The position numbers were made by a program, and so were the translations under genes. DNA of 64,000 bases from Microglena sp. YARC. Lineage: Eukaryota; Chlorophyta; Chlorophyceae; Chlamydomonadales; Chlamydomonadaceae. Numbering within the stretch: the first letter of the stretch is position 1; the number at the start of each line of letters is the position of its first letter. The stretch covers positions 9,417,527 to 9,481,526 of the forward strand of contig CM039464.1 in the NCBI GenBank assembly GCA_022414725.1, read 5' to 3'. This document shows positions 22,466-33,334 of this stretch, in pieces. The notes beneath the pieces were generated by a model, which was given only the letters and a program-made list of their open reading frames with translations, did no database searches and was not told the origin of the DNA.

Positions 22466-23159
22466 TTTTGACAAGTTATATACAGCGTCGCCTGCGACGC
22501 TAAAAATTGGCGGAGAGTGATCGCGACGGAGCGACAGGTGGCAAGCTGTTAATGGTACACTGAAGCTCATGAAACGCAGATTTTGAATATAGTCACGTCT
22601 TCATACATAGATTTTGAAAGGACCCTTGAACAACCCAGGTGTAAACCACGACCATGAAGAAAAGTGTGATAATCTCGAGTCCAGTAAGGACGCCATTCTA
22701 TAATTGTCCGTGACTAGCAAGAATACCAATGCCTGGTAAGGTAAGTAGGGTTTGGTGGATGTGATAGCACTGGTGCTGGTGCTGGGGGTGCTGCTGGTCT
22801 CTTTTCAATCTAATTCACTTGGCATGCATGGTCTCGACATGTGCCCGCGGTTCTCAATCCATATTGAAGATGCGTTTCAAAATATTTTTCCTTGCCCCTC
22901 CCTCGTACTATCTAACTATTATCTATCTATTTAATCCAATTCACCTGTGGTGTTTGTTTTTGTGTATGTGTATGTGTATGTCTATTGATCTATTTAATCA
23001 AATTCACCTGGCATCATCAAGCCCCATTTATTTATTCTTCCTAGTAAGTGATCAGACACAATAACCGCGTCATCATGACCAACAGCATCATGACAACAGC
23101 ACCAAAACCCTAAGCACCCAGCACAGCAAGCCAGCACCCCAGCACCCCCAACCAATCCG
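22466..23159. other. Unassigned spacer with CTATTTAAT-type simple repeats
   Basis: No gene found. TATCTATTTAATC(C/A)AATTCACC words begin at 22,920 and continue between the exon copies downstream. Confidence 0.4.
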
Positions 23160-23520
23160 ATTTACCTGGCATCATCAAGCCCCATGTATCCTCAACATTC
23201 AAGAACTCCGCATGAAGGAAGGATGCCGTGATTGTGTTCGGGTCCAATATCTTTTCCCCTTTCAACACACGCTTCATAATTAGGTGCACTATTTATTAAT
23301 GTATCCAGGAATTTATCCTCGAATTTAACTATCTATTTAATCCAATTCACCTTATTTATCCATTTAATCCAATTCACCTGGCATCATCAAGCCCCATGTA
23401 TCCTCGACATTCAAGAACTCCGCATAAAGGAAGGATGCCGTGTTTGTGTTTGGGTCCAACATCTCCCCCGCCCGGCCCCCCCCCCCCTCAACCTTACACC
23501 TCATAATCAGGTGTACTATT
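23160..23520 (-). repeat. Two diverged exon copies with intact donors
   Basis: Copies at about 23,168-23,285 and 23,378-23,512 reproduce the 23,593-23,708 exon and its donor (CCAG|GTAAATCG or GTGAATTGG). The first stays fully open (KRVLKGEKILDPNTITASFL). The second is disrupted by a G-rich insertion but keeps LDPNTNTASFLYAEFLNVED. Unit length is about 215 bp. Confidence 0.65.
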
Positions 23521-23592
23521 TATTAATTCATCTATCTATTTAATCCGATTTACCTTATTGATTTATCTATCTTTTTATTCAATACGATTTAC

Positions 23593-23708
23593 CTGGCATC
23601 ATCAAGCCCCATGTTTCCTCAACATTCAAGAACTCCGCATGAAGGAAGGATGTCGTGTTTGTGTTCGGGTCCAATATCTTCTCTCCTTTCAACACACGCT
23701 TCATTGAC
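23593..23708 (-). CDS. Exon of an unrecognised minus-strand gene (FLHAEFLNVEETWGL)
   Basis: A 116-base exon between CAATTGCAG and CCAG|GTAAAT encoding SMKRVLKGEKILDPNTNTTS followed by FLHAEFLNVEETWGLMMPG. Its two downstream duplicates differ mainly at synonymous or conservative positions, supporting coding status. I do not recognise the family. It may belong to the same gene as the segments at 18-22 kb. Confidence 0.55.
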
Positions 23709-23730
23709 CTGCAATTGGGAAAATGCGGGG

Positions 23731-24080
23731 GTAGAATTAAATGATTGTCACTCTAGCACGAACTCAGGGCCGCCGTTCGGGTTTCATGGTTGGGCAAGTC
23801 CTTCAGCCTATTTAGTCTACCCTAGACCGTACAACATACATACTCAGAGATTTTTATTTCCGCTATATATGCGATGCTAGTTTTGACCCGTTTTAGCAAA
23901 AATATCGCTATAAAAAAAAGCAAAAAAAAGTTTTTTTGGGGGGGGCCCTCAATGGCCCTAAAAAGCTATAAAAAGCTACAGAAAGCACTAAAACGCTGTC
24001 CTGATCTCTCACTTGAAGGATGCCCCTTTAAAACCATAAAGCTAGAGAAACCCACTTTCAGATTTGCAAAAATAATCACT
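23731..24080 (+). repeat. Family C then family E dispersed repeats
   Basis: A family-C copy (23,731-23,850) ending ACCGTACAACATACATAC is followed by a family-E copy (23,857-24,080) with CAATGGCCCTAAAAAGCTAT and ACCCACTTTCAGATTTGC. A (CATA)n run follows at 24,110. Confidence 0.5.
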
Positions 24081-24254
24081 GACATAACCTGACTGCGATT
24101 GGCCCAATGTATACATACATACATACATACATACTGCATACATCAAATGTCTACCAAACATGATTGCAATTGGCACAATGTGCGGCAGCCGGGTAGGATT
24201 ACAATCCTGAAATCAAGCAACAACAAGTAACGTCCTCCCTGTTACCTCATCTCC

Positions 24255-24481
24255 TCCTCAATAGTAGAGCACGTCGAAACAAGAAGGTGCAGGGTTTGAA
24301 TCCCTGCGAGTGCGCTCTAGTGTTTGCGGTCGCTGTCAACAGCTGTGGTAGCTTTGTCCAGGTAAAGTAGCAGCCCGTTCTCTACTGCCGGAAAACAAGG
24401 CTCCCTTAACAGCCGCCCACCCAGGCGTATCATTTCTTTTCGACTTGGATGGAAAATAGTTCAGATAAAAAAGGAACAGGA
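24255..24481 (+). mobile_element. SINE family A, copy 3
   Basis: Plus-strand head with box B GGTTTGAATCC (24,293-24,303), body GTGGTAGCTTTGTCCAGG and 3' end TTCAGATAAAAAAGGAACAG. A second body fragment follows near 24,520-24,545. Confidence 0.75.
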
Positions 24482-24559
24482 TACACAGTAATGTACGCCC
24501 CACCCCACTCCAACCCCCAGGTCCGGCCCGCCAGGCGTTATCATCGTTCCTCTCCTCAT

Positions 24560-25047
24560 CAATCATGCCTACTAGTTTCCTCCCTTCTGTTTTGCCTCAC
24601 CCTTATTTCCCTTTCCGTCGCTCTTTTGCTGCCCGACCCTTCTCCTCTCCGTCTCCTTTTCCCCATTCTTCTCCCCCCTTCCTCCCTCCTCCGCCCCTCT
24701 TCCCTCCGCCTTCTCCTTATCCCCCCTTTTCCTCATGACGTTCCGTCCCCCTCTCCTCCCTTCTGCGTCTACCTCCTAAGTTTTCCCCCTTCCCCTTCCT
24801 TCCTCCCCTCCTTCCACCTCCCTTCCCTTTCCTCTTGACTTGCTCCCCCCCCCCCTCTCCGTACCTCCTTTTACCCTCCTTGCCCCCCTTCTCCTCTCCT
24901 TTCTATCTCTCCTCTTCCCTCCCTTCTCCTTCCCTCCTCTGTCCCCTCCCTCCTCCCCACATCTTTCCCTCTCTTCTTCTCTACCTTCTCCTTCTTTCTC
25001 TACCCCTGCCCCACAACCCCCCCCCCCTCCCTTCCCCCCCCCCCCCC

Positions 25048-25099
<52 letters not shown>

Positions 25100-25215
25100 A
25101 CCTCTTCTTCCTCCCTCCTTGCCTTCCCTTTTCCTCCCACCACTCCCACCCATCTCTCCTCCTTCTCCCTTTCTTCCTCTCTTCCTTATCCTTTCCTCCT
25201 CCTCCTTGTGCTTTT
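24560..25215. repeat. 650-bp polypyrimidine tract with poly-C core
   Basis: Almost pure C/T with strong strand asymmetry and a C run of nearly 80 bases interrupted once (25,028-25,098). Long Pro/Ser/Leu frames (plus) and Gly/Arg/Glu frames (minus) are compositional artefacts. Confidence 0.85.
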
Positions 25216-25383
25216 GTTTTAGCTCCTGTCACGGTTGGGCACACGTACCCAGCCTATTTTGCCAACCCTGGACTGTACAAATACAATTGTCACCACTCAA
25301 TTCAAAAAAAACAAAATTAAACTCCACCCAAATTTTGTTGGCAGAAGCTGTAGCTTCTATTATGGTGTTAGGGTTTAGGGTTA

Positions 25384-25515
25384 TACCAGATGTTTGTATA
25401 GGGAATATCATATGATATAAGTAATATATGATACATATGATGCCGGCAGTTCTGTCTAGGCGCAAAGTTACACTATATAAATATATAATGATGCAATTTG
25501 CATTGATGACATACT
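25384..25515. repeat. AT-palindrome repeat F, copy 3
   Basis: ATATCATATGATATAAG, then GATGCCGGCAGTTCTGTCTA and a weakly palindromic AT-rich end, matching copies at 12.8 and 20.4 kb. Confidence 0.5.
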
Positions 25516-26100
25516 GCCTTTGTAGTATCGTATTATTTTTCCAGTCTGGGATGAATGGAGCCTGTTCAGTTTAGAGGTGTTGCTTAGGTTAGGCCGATGA
25601 ACAGTTGGTATTCTTAAGTGGTGTCTCGCTGTTGGGTGTGGGATTGTGGTTTTTGAGGTCCCTACTTAGTACTTCTCAGTTACAACCCTTGGATAGTGGC
25701 ATGGATGAGGCTGACGGATCTGTTCCACATTGTGTTCCACTGCAGCAAGTGCTGTGTAAAGTTGCGCACCAAAATAGTCCTGGATCCGATCGTATGTGTG
25801 TTCATGTTTTTCACGTTAATTGTTGTCTGCGCTCCATCGTCATAAATTTTGCCGCACAGCATGCGTTCCACATGTTTTGCCTGCCGTCTTGATGACACAA
25901 GGAAAGGCATGATGGGGGATGCCTCTCACAGTTGAGCTTTCACTACAGAGTTGAGTAAGATGTCGCCTCGCACACAACGGACTGCCTCCTCTCTCAAAGC
26001 CCGTGAGTCAGCCTGTCCAAATTGCTCACCACAAGGGCGGCACACTGGGCCTTGAAGCCAGCAAGGCAACGTTATGGGCACTGTGTGCCGCGCAGAAGAT
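25516..26100. other. Unassigned, unique-looking sequence
   Basis: Balanced composition and few repeats. Open stretches of up to 95 codons exist on both strands (25,605-25,892 plus; 25,680-25,910 minus) but neither has recognisable motifs or clear splice context. A gene end or UTR is possible. Confidence 0.3.
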
Positions 26101-26790
26101 TTAGGGAGGGCGTTGCCAGCTGGCGGGAGGAAGGCAGGGATTCTGGAGGGCGTTGCTAGCCTGGCAGGAGAAGGCAGGGATTCGGGAGGGCGTTGCTAGC
26201 ACTGGCGGCAGGAAGGTAGAGATTCAGGGAGGGGTTGCAGCTGGCGGGAGACGGCAGGGGTTCCGGGGAGGGCGTTGCTAGCTGCGGCGGAAGGTAGAGA
26301 TCAGGGAGGGCGTTGCAGCTGGCGGGAGGAAAGTCAGGATTCAGGGAGGGTATTTCCAGCCTGCACATAGTACGTTGTATGCTATGTATGTATTATGTAT
26401 GTATGTATGTATGATGTATGAATGTATGTCATGCAATGTATGTTGTATGTATGTTCAACTCGTATGCTAGTATGTCTGTAATGCTAGATGTATGGATAGT
26501 ATGAGCTCCAGTATGTATGCAAGTATGTATTGAATGTATGTATGTATGTATGTATTTATGATGTATTATGATGTATGAATTCTAGTAATGCTCATGTACA
26601 CTCGAATGTCTGTCTGTCCCGTCCTGTCCGTCTGTCTGTCTCTTTTTGTATCCAATGTATCTGTATGTATGCATTGTATGTATTATGTTATGTATGTATG
26701 AATGTACTGTATGCAGAATGTATGTATGTTACTCGTATTCTATGTATGTACCTATGTCATGGTATGTAGTATGTATGTGTTCCCATTCAA
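26100..26790. repeat. Tandem GGGAGGGCGTTGC units followed by (ATGT)n
   Basis: 26,100-26,370 has about six units of roughly 40-60 bp with GGAGGGCGTTGC(C/T)AGC and CTGGCGGGAGGAAGGCAGG. 26,370-26,790 is a degenerate ATGT microsatellite. Confidence 0.75.
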
Positions 26791-26939
26791 ATGCATCTTA
26801 CCAGTGATGCAAACACCCAGGATGGACATCTATCGTAGCCCAAAATCAAAAACGATCTAGAGAAATATATCGGAGAATAAATCAATCAGCGAATAAGTAG
26901 AACAAAATAAGAGAATTAAAGAGAAAACAAGAGAAAAGA

Positions 26940-27500
26940 AGAAATAGTGCCTTCCTCATTGTAGAGGTCAAGGATTAAACACATCATCTTCATGGTGTGG
27001 CAAAGTGGGTTGGGCTGGGTTGAGTGGTCGTGCTGGCTGGTGGTTAGGGTTGGCCTTTGCTTCCAGAGGTAAAAATTAGTGCCCTTACCTATATGTCAGA
27101 GGCCCAGAGCAAAAGGAATCATTGCCTCAGGTGTGCAACAGCTGGCTTGGATTGTTGGGCTGGTTTGGGTCTTGGTGGTTGGGTTGTGTTGGGGATTGAT
27201 GTTGGGGTCTCCCTGTGATTGGGTTCTGTCTGGGGGCTGGGTTGGGTGGGGTTGGGTTGGCCTCTCTGTGCTTCCAGAGGGAAATACAGATAGTGCCCTT
27301 ACCTGCATATGTCACGAGGCCCAGATAAGAGGTAGTTCAATTTATCAGCGCTGTGGCAAAGGTTGGTTGTGTGGTATAGGGTGGGGGTTGAATTGGGTTG
27401 GAATTTTTGCTCCCAGAGGTAAATACAGATAGTGTGCCCGTTACCTTCATATTAGAGGCCCAAGATAGAGAGGAATCCTCTTCAGGAGTGGCAAAGCTGT
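26940..27500 (-). repeat. Four exon-end/donor copies on the minus strand
   Basis: At about 26,950, 27,085, 27,300 and 27,450 the minus strand reads TTGCCACnCCTGA..GGGCCTCTnACATAT.AG followed, in three copies, by GTAAGGGCAC or GTAACGGGCAC, a usable donor. G/T-rich spacers (GGTTGGGTTG) separate them. No complete exon could be defined. Confidence 0.4.
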
Positions 27501-27949
27501 CTCAGGACGATTATGTGGTGGTCAGGTCGGATGTATGACAGTTGATTCCTGGATCTCTTTCAAGCGACTTGTTTTTGGCTGTCAGGAGGAAGGCTATGAG
27601 TGGCGTAAGCGTCCGACTTGCCTACGCAGCGCTGATGCTAGCGTTCACACAGCCTAAATCAGCTATTTGTACGGCACATTCTCTTGACGCGTCGTCTTTC
27701 AAATCTTACCGAAGAGGAAGTGGGTTGGGTGGTTGGACTGTGGAAAGGGTTGCGTTGTGCTGGGTTGGTTGGATTGCGATTGTGGCATTATGCTCACCCG
27801 TACCGACCTTTCGCACCCCACGCCCACCGCAGGTATCTTTATGACTCACCCCCCACCTGCGTCTTACACTTGTTTCACACAGCCGTCTCCCAACAATCAC
27901 TCATTACGCCAATCCGACTTCTCTTACGACTCATATTCTTTCAACTGGC

Positions 27950-29600
27950 AGGCAGAAAGTGGTTGTGGGTTGGCTTGGGTTGGGTTCGGTGTGGGTTTGG
28001 GCTGGGATTGGATTGTTTGGGCTGGTTTGGGAATTGGTTTGGGCTGGGTTGTATTGTTTGGGTTGGGTCTGGTGGTGTTGGGCTGGGTTTTGAGATTGGG
28101 TTGGTTGGGTTGTTTGTGGATATGAGTGGTATGGTGGAGCGGTTGGATGTGGGGGTGTTGGATTGTGTTGGGCTGGTGGGTTGGGCTGGTTGGATTGTGT
28201 GTGGTCTTTGCTTTGCTGTTTGGATTGTGTTGTCTGGGTTGGATTGATGTGTGGCTGGGTTTGGTCTTGGAGCTGGATTGCCGTGTGCTGATGTTTTGTT
28301 GGTTGTGGTTGGTTGGGGGGTGGATTATGTGTTGGGTTGGTTGGGCTGGGTTGGGTGTTGTGTGGGTGGGGCTTGGGCTATTGTGTTTTGTCGGTTCTGC
28401 TGTGTGTGCCTGGTGGTTGTTAGGTGGGCTTGGATTTGTGCCTGGGTTTATGGGGAAAGAGGATGGCTGGATTGGAGTCTTGTGGGCTGTGGGTTGGTGG
28501 GAGCTGGAATGTGCGCTTTGGTTGTTCTGGTTTTGGATTGGTGTTGTGACGTGTTGGATTGGGTTGCTGGTTTGTTTGGCTTGTTGGATGGGTGGAATTG
28601 GGTTGGGCTGGGTGGGGTTGGATGGGTGGGCTGTTTGGATTGTGTTGGGCTGGGTGGGTTTGGGCTGGTTTGGATTGTGTTGGGCTGGTTTGGATGTGCG
28701 CATGGATTGGTTGGATTGGCGGGTAAGGCGTTGGATTTGGGTTGGATTGGGTTTGGCGGTGAGTTGGTTTGGGCTGAGTTGGATTGGTTTGGGCTGGTTG
28801 GATTGGGCTGGGTTTGTAGTACTATCAGTTCCTCTTGACGCCCACCCCCGTCCACCCCCACACCCCATGCACCCCACCTTTTGCACCCCACCACCCACCC
28901 CACGTCCCACCTACTCACGGACTGCACGTCTCGTCCAACCCCACGGCTCAGCCCACTCCACCCCACCTTGCACGCACCCCCTGTGGCCAACGCCAACCCC
29001 ACCACCCGCTTGCACCCTGCACCCCATGCCCACAAACTCACCACCTGCACCCTCGTTCCACCAACGCCGCGCCCACCCCACCCACCTGCATGCCCGTCCA
29101 CTCCACACCCACGCCAGCGCCCACCCACCTGCACCCCACGCCACCCAACCCACCCATCTGCACCCCTTTCACCCCCCACCCACCTGCCCCCCCGTCCACC
29201 TCACGCCGCCCCATCCCCTCACGCGCGCACCCACCTGCACCCCCGTCCACCCCACTCCCAGCGCCACCCGATCGACCCCACCCACCTGCACCACCACTCA
29301 CCTGCACCCCCACCCACCCCAACGCTACCTGCACCCCCACCACCACACCACGCCACCAACTGCACGCCCCCACCCAGGCCATTCCAGATCCCACCCACCT
29401 GCACCCCCGTCCAACCTGACTCTAGCCCACCCCAGCCCATCCCACCTGCACCCCGTCTACCACCCCGATACACCGCACGCCCACCCCACGCCCATCCCCC
29501 CTGCACCCCACACCCACTCACGCGCCACCCGTCCACCCACCGCCCACCCACCACCCTTCCTACACCCGCACCCATCCACCCTGGTACAACTGCAGTGGCC
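27950..29600. repeat. G/T-rich block switching to C/A-rich block
   Basis: 27,950-28,830 is built from GGTTGGGCTGGGTTGG-like words. From about 28,840 to 29,600 it is built from CACCCACCTGCACCCC-like words. Very long open frames on both strands (up to about 500 codons, Trp/Gly/Leu or Pro/His/Thr rich) arise from this composition and are not called as genes. Confidence 0.75.
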
Positions 29601-29890
29601 ACTTTGCAGCTCCTCTCCAGCCAGCGAGTAAGGAGTGCTTAAACTCTAACAAAGTGGGAGTTGACGAGGTCGTATGAACTCGTGGCGAGGCTAAATGCTG
29701 ACGATCACCCACGGTGGTGTTGTGAAGGGGGCACACCTCCAGCAGCACAGCCAGATGCGGAGCAAGGGGTAGGCCGCGCCTAATTCGGGCAAACCTTTGC
29801 TGAACTTTCATGAAGATTATCTGAATCAGTTTATGGGAGTGGCGTAGGCTTGGCAGCCTAGCCAGTTGAAGCAGCTCTCGCAGGGCATCC
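29560..29890 (-). CDS. Exon of an unrecognised gene (RDALRELLQLARL...), possibly last exon
   Basis: After acceptor GTAACTGCAG the minus strand is open for about 109 codons: DALRELLQLARLPSLRHSHK, LIQIIFMKVQQRFARIRRGL, PLAPHLAVLLEVCPLHNTTV, HTTSSTPTLLEFKHSLLAGW, ending QLYQGGWVRV and TAG. The mixed composition is unlike the flanking repeats, and the exon start is duplicated upstream at 30.2 and 30.45 kb. No family recognised. It may be the 3' part of the polyglutamine gene, but the phase after the polyQ exon does not fit directly, so another exon would be needed. Confidence 0.5.
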
Positions 29891-30169
29891 CTGCAGTTAC
29901 GGTAGGGGAAGCTGGGTCAGTCATCAGCTGTCAGCACTCAGTCGGGTCAGCCACTCAGCTGGTTAGCACTTAGCTGGTCAGCACTTTGGTTAAGTTGTTT
30001 TGGGTTTTAGGTGGTTTTGGTTTAGGTGATTTAGGTGGGTTTAAGGAATAGAAGTGCTAACCAGCTAGAGCTGCGCTCGAGATAAGAGGCTGAGGTAGGG
30101 GGGCGGTCATTATGCACCCGACAGCACCCGAGTGCGTGGAACGTAAAAGGGGGTGGGGGGGCCGCCGCT

Positions 30170-30480
30170 TCCCCGATGCAGCAGCAGCCAGTTGAAGCAG
30201 CTTCCATAGGCATCCCTGCAGTTGCGGTAAGGTTTGAAGCGATTCGAGCCACACACCAGCATCCATTTTGGGCTAGGGTTTGAGCGATATCTAAGGACAC
30301 ACTAACATGACACAGTTTTGAGTTTTGAGGTGTTGCACTAGGTGAGTCACACATCAACACACACACATCCCCCCCCCCCCCCCCCCACCCTCGCGACCTC
30401 CTGAGAAACAGCACGCACGCAGACCTGCCAGTTGAAGCAGCCTGTCGTAGTAGCATCCCTGTAGTTGCGTAGGGGGCAGG
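30170..30480 (-). repeat. Two acceptor-side copies of the 29,890 exon start
   Basis: At about 30,187-30,240 and 30,425-30,475 the minus strand repeats CGCAACT(G/A)CAG|GGATGC..GGCTGCTTCAACTGGC. Each keeps the AG. Small indels break the reading frame relative to the exon. A poly-C tract lies between at 30,368-30,385. Confidence 0.55.
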
Positions 30481-30484
30481 GCTT

Positions 30485-30720
30485 TTGTTGTTCAAATCTA
30501 TTTGTTTTCTCTTCTTCTTCTTCTTCAAGGTTTTTAGTAATAGGCCTCTTCCAGGGACAGTGTCTAAGTGCTTTCTACAGCTTTTTACAGCTTTTACAGC
30601 TTTTTAGAGACATTAAGGGCAAACAAACTGTATTTTTACATTTATAGCGCGATAATTTGCCCAGACGGGTTTTACCAACTAGGCGTTCGGTTTTTCCGCT
30701 AAATGTGTAGCGGAAAAAAC
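30485..30720 (-). repeat. Dispersed repeat family E, inverted copy
   Basis: The reverse complement carries AGCTGTAAAAGCTGTA, GAAAGCACTTAGACACTGTC and a TATAGCG palindromic end as in the copies at 2.3 and 23.9 kb. Confidence 0.45.
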
Positions 30721-30865
30721 CCCTGGTGTGGGGAAGCTGGTCAGCACTTGCCAGGCTGGTCAGCACCCCACTTTGGTTTAGTGGAGTTTAGGGTTGATGT
30801 GGTTTTGGTTTAGGCGATTTAGGTGGTTAAGGAATAGAAGTGCTGACCACCTAAGTGGTGATCAG

Positions 30866-31940
30866 CTAAGCGCTGAGTAGCTTCCCCCTACCTACCTAAG
30901 CAACTAAGCGGTGATCAGCTAAGCGCTGAGCAGCTTCCCCCTACCTACCTAAGCAACTAAGTGCTGAGCAGCTAAGCGATGAGCAGCTTCCCCCTACCTA
31001 CCTAAGCAACTAAGTGCTGAGCAGCTAAGCGATGAGCAGCTTCCATCTACCTACCTAAGCAACTAAGTGCTGAGCAGCTAAGCAATGAGCAGCTTCCATC
31101 TACCTACCTAAGCAACTAAGTGCTGAGCAGCTAAGCAGTGAGCAGCTTCCATCTACCTACCTAAGCAACTAAGTGCTGAGCAGCTAAGCGATGAGCAGCT
31201 TCCATCTACCTACCTAAGCAACTAAGTGCTGAGCAGCTAAGCAATGAGCAGCTTCCATCTACCTACCTAAGCAACTAAGTGCTGAGCAGCTAAGCAGTGA
31301 GCAGCTTCCATCTACCTACCTAAGCAACTAAGTGCTGAGCAGCTAAGCAATGAGCAGCTTCCATCTACCTACCTAAGCAACTAAGTGCTGAGCAGCTAAG
31401 CAATGAGCAGCTTCCCCCTACTACCTTTAAGCAACTAAGTGCTGAGCAGCTAAGCGATGAGCAGCTTCCATCTACTACCTAAGCAACTAAGTGCTGAGCA
31501 GCTAAGCATGAGCAGCTTCCATCTACCTACCTAAGCAACTGGGACGGGAGTGCTGAGCTAAGCTTAAGTGAGCAGCTTCCATCTACCTACCTAAGCAACT
31601 AAGTGCTGAGCAGCTAAGCGATGAGCAGCTTCCATCTACCTACCTAAGCAACTAAGTGCTGAGCAGCTAAGCAATGAGCAGCTTCCATCTACCTACCTAA
31701 GCAACTAAGTGCTGAGCAGCTAAGCAATGAGCAGCTTCTATCTACCTACCTAAGCAACTAAGTGCTGAGCAGCTAAGCAATGAGCAGCTTCCCCCTACCT
31801 ACCTAAGCAACTAAGTGCTAAGCACAGAAGCGATGACCAAGCTAAGCAAATGACCAGCTTCCCCCTACCTACCTGAGCAACTAAGTGCTAAGCGGCTAAG
31901 CGATGACCAGCTAAGTGCACAGCAGCTTCCCCCTACCTAC
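30866..31940. repeat. 53-bp minisatellite (about 20 units)
   Basis: Unit: GCAGCTTCCATCTACCTACC, TAAGCAACTAAGTGCTGAGC, AGCTAAGCRATGA. Variants swap CCATC for CCCCC and GCGATG for GCAATG. The sub-motif AGCTAAGCG.TGAGCAGCT is nearly palindromic. It lies in the probable intron after the polyQ exon. Confidence 0.9.
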
Positions 31941-31978
31941 CTGTGGTACCGTGTGCCCCCAGGAGGGCGACAGCTCAC

Positions 31979-33078
31979 CCCCGGGGCCTCAGGGGGCAGC
32001 GAGCTTTCTAGACCACTGGTGACCAGCAGGAAGGCAACACGAGGCTGCTGCTGCTGGTTCTGTGGGTTTTGTTGTTGTTGTTGTTGCTGCTGGTTCTGTG
32101 GGTTTTGATGTTGTTGTTGCTGCTGTTGCTGCTGATGCTGTTTTTGTGGGTTTTGTTGTTGTTGTTGTTGCTGCTGCAGCTGCTGGTTCTGCGGGTTTTG
32201 TTGCTGCTGCTCCTGTTGCTGCTGGTTCTGTGGGTTTTGATGTTGCTGTTGCTGCTGTTGCTGCTGCTGCTGGTTCTGTGGTTTTTGTTGTTGTTGTTGC
32301 TGCTGCAGCTGCTGGTTCTGCGGGTTTTGTTGCTGCTGCTCTTGTTGCTGCTGGTTCTGTGGGTTTTGATGTTGCTGTTGCTGCTGTTGCTGCTGCTGCT
32401 GGTTCTGTGGTTTTTGTTGTTGTTGTTGCTGCTGCAGCTGCTGGTTCTGCGGGTTTTGTTGCTGCTGCTCTTGTTGCTGCTGGTTCTGTGGGTTTTGATG
32501 TTGCTGTTGCTGCTGTTGCTGCTGCTGCTGGTTCTGTGGTTTTTGTTGTTGTTGTTGCTGCTGCAGCTGCTGGTTCTGCGGGTTTTGTTGCTGCTGCTCT
32601 TGTTGCTGCTGGTTCTGTGGGTTTTGATGTTGCTGTTGCTGCTGTTGCTGCTGCTGCTGGTTCTGTGGTTTTTGTTTTTGTTGTTGCTGCTGCAGCTGCT
32701 GGTTCTGCGGGTTTTGTTGCTGCTGCTCCTGTTGCTGCTGGTTCTGCGGGTTTTGTTGCTGCTGCTGCTGCTCCTGCTGCTGGTTATGCGGGTTTTGTTG
32801 CTGCTGCTCCTGTTGCTGCTGGTTCTGCGGGTTTTGTTGCTGCTGCTCCTGTTGCTGCTGGTTCTGCGGGTTTTGTTGCTGCTGCTCCTGTTGCTGCTGG
32901 TTCTGCGGGTTTTGTTGCTGCTGCTGCTGCTGCTCCTGCTGCTGGTTCTGCGGTTTTTGTTGCTGTTGCTGCTGCTCCTGGTTCTGCTCCTCCTTCTCCT
33001 GCTGCTTCTGCTGCAACATGCTCCGCTGTTGGTCTTCTTGTTGCTGCTGCTGCTGCTGCTGCTGCTCGTCCCTCTCTC
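31979..33078 (-). CDS. Polyglutamine-rich protein exon
   Basis: The minus strand is open for over 350 codons. It reads DEQ(Q)n EDQQRSMLQQKQQEKEEQNQ, then long alternation of poly-Q with PQNQQ, HQNPQNQQ and KPQNQQ blocks in about 117-bp higher-order repeats, and ends PRVAFLLVTSGLESSLPPEA-PG at donor GTGAGC. PolyQ/Asn tracts are common in transcription co-regulators and prion-like proteins, but no domain identifies this one. The plus frame would be poly-Leu, much less plausible. Upstream, QVGQLIGERDEQ units repeat two or three times, one with a CAG-to-TAG stop at about 33,112, so the 5' limit is uncertain. Confidence 0.5.
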
Positions 33079-33334
33079 CTATCAGCTGCCCTACCTGCTG
33101 CTGCTGCTGCTACTGTTCGTCCCTCTCTCCTATCAGCTGCCCTACCTGCTGCTGCTGATGCTGTTCGTCCCTCTCTCGCTATCAGCTGCCCACCTGCTGC
33201 TGCTGATGGTCAACCACACCTGATACCTCCTCCTGTGCCTGGACACCAGTCCCTAGGTGGACAGGCAGGCAGGCAGGCCAGGCAGGCAGGCAGGGCAGGC
33301 AGGCACAGAAGCCACAAGATGAGAAGGTATTTTT

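Noticed and set aside
24776..25415. Gly/Arg/Glu-rich (minus) and Pro/Ser-rich (plus) proteins
   Set aside because: Products of a 650-bp polypyrimidine tract.
27590..27715. WRKY-domain start (EEGYEWRK after CAG)
   Set aside because: Only YxWRK matches; no GQK and no zinc-finger Cys/His follow, and stops appear within 25 codons.
28126..29642. 500-codon plus-strand frame (Trp/Gly then Pro/His)
   Set aside because: Frame runs through two unrelated low-complexity blocks; no domain, no splice logic.
30866..31940. CRISPR-like regular array (53-bp period)
   Set aside because: Units are head-to-tail with no unique spacers. It is a minisatellite in a eukaryotic intron. The same applies to the 19-, 28-, 33-, 69- and 87-bp arrays.
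32069..33223. Long plus-strand poly-Leu/poly-Ala frames opposite the polyQ exon
   Set aside because: They are shadows of the CAG/CTG repeat; the Gln frame has a donor and a non-repetitive C-terminal part.
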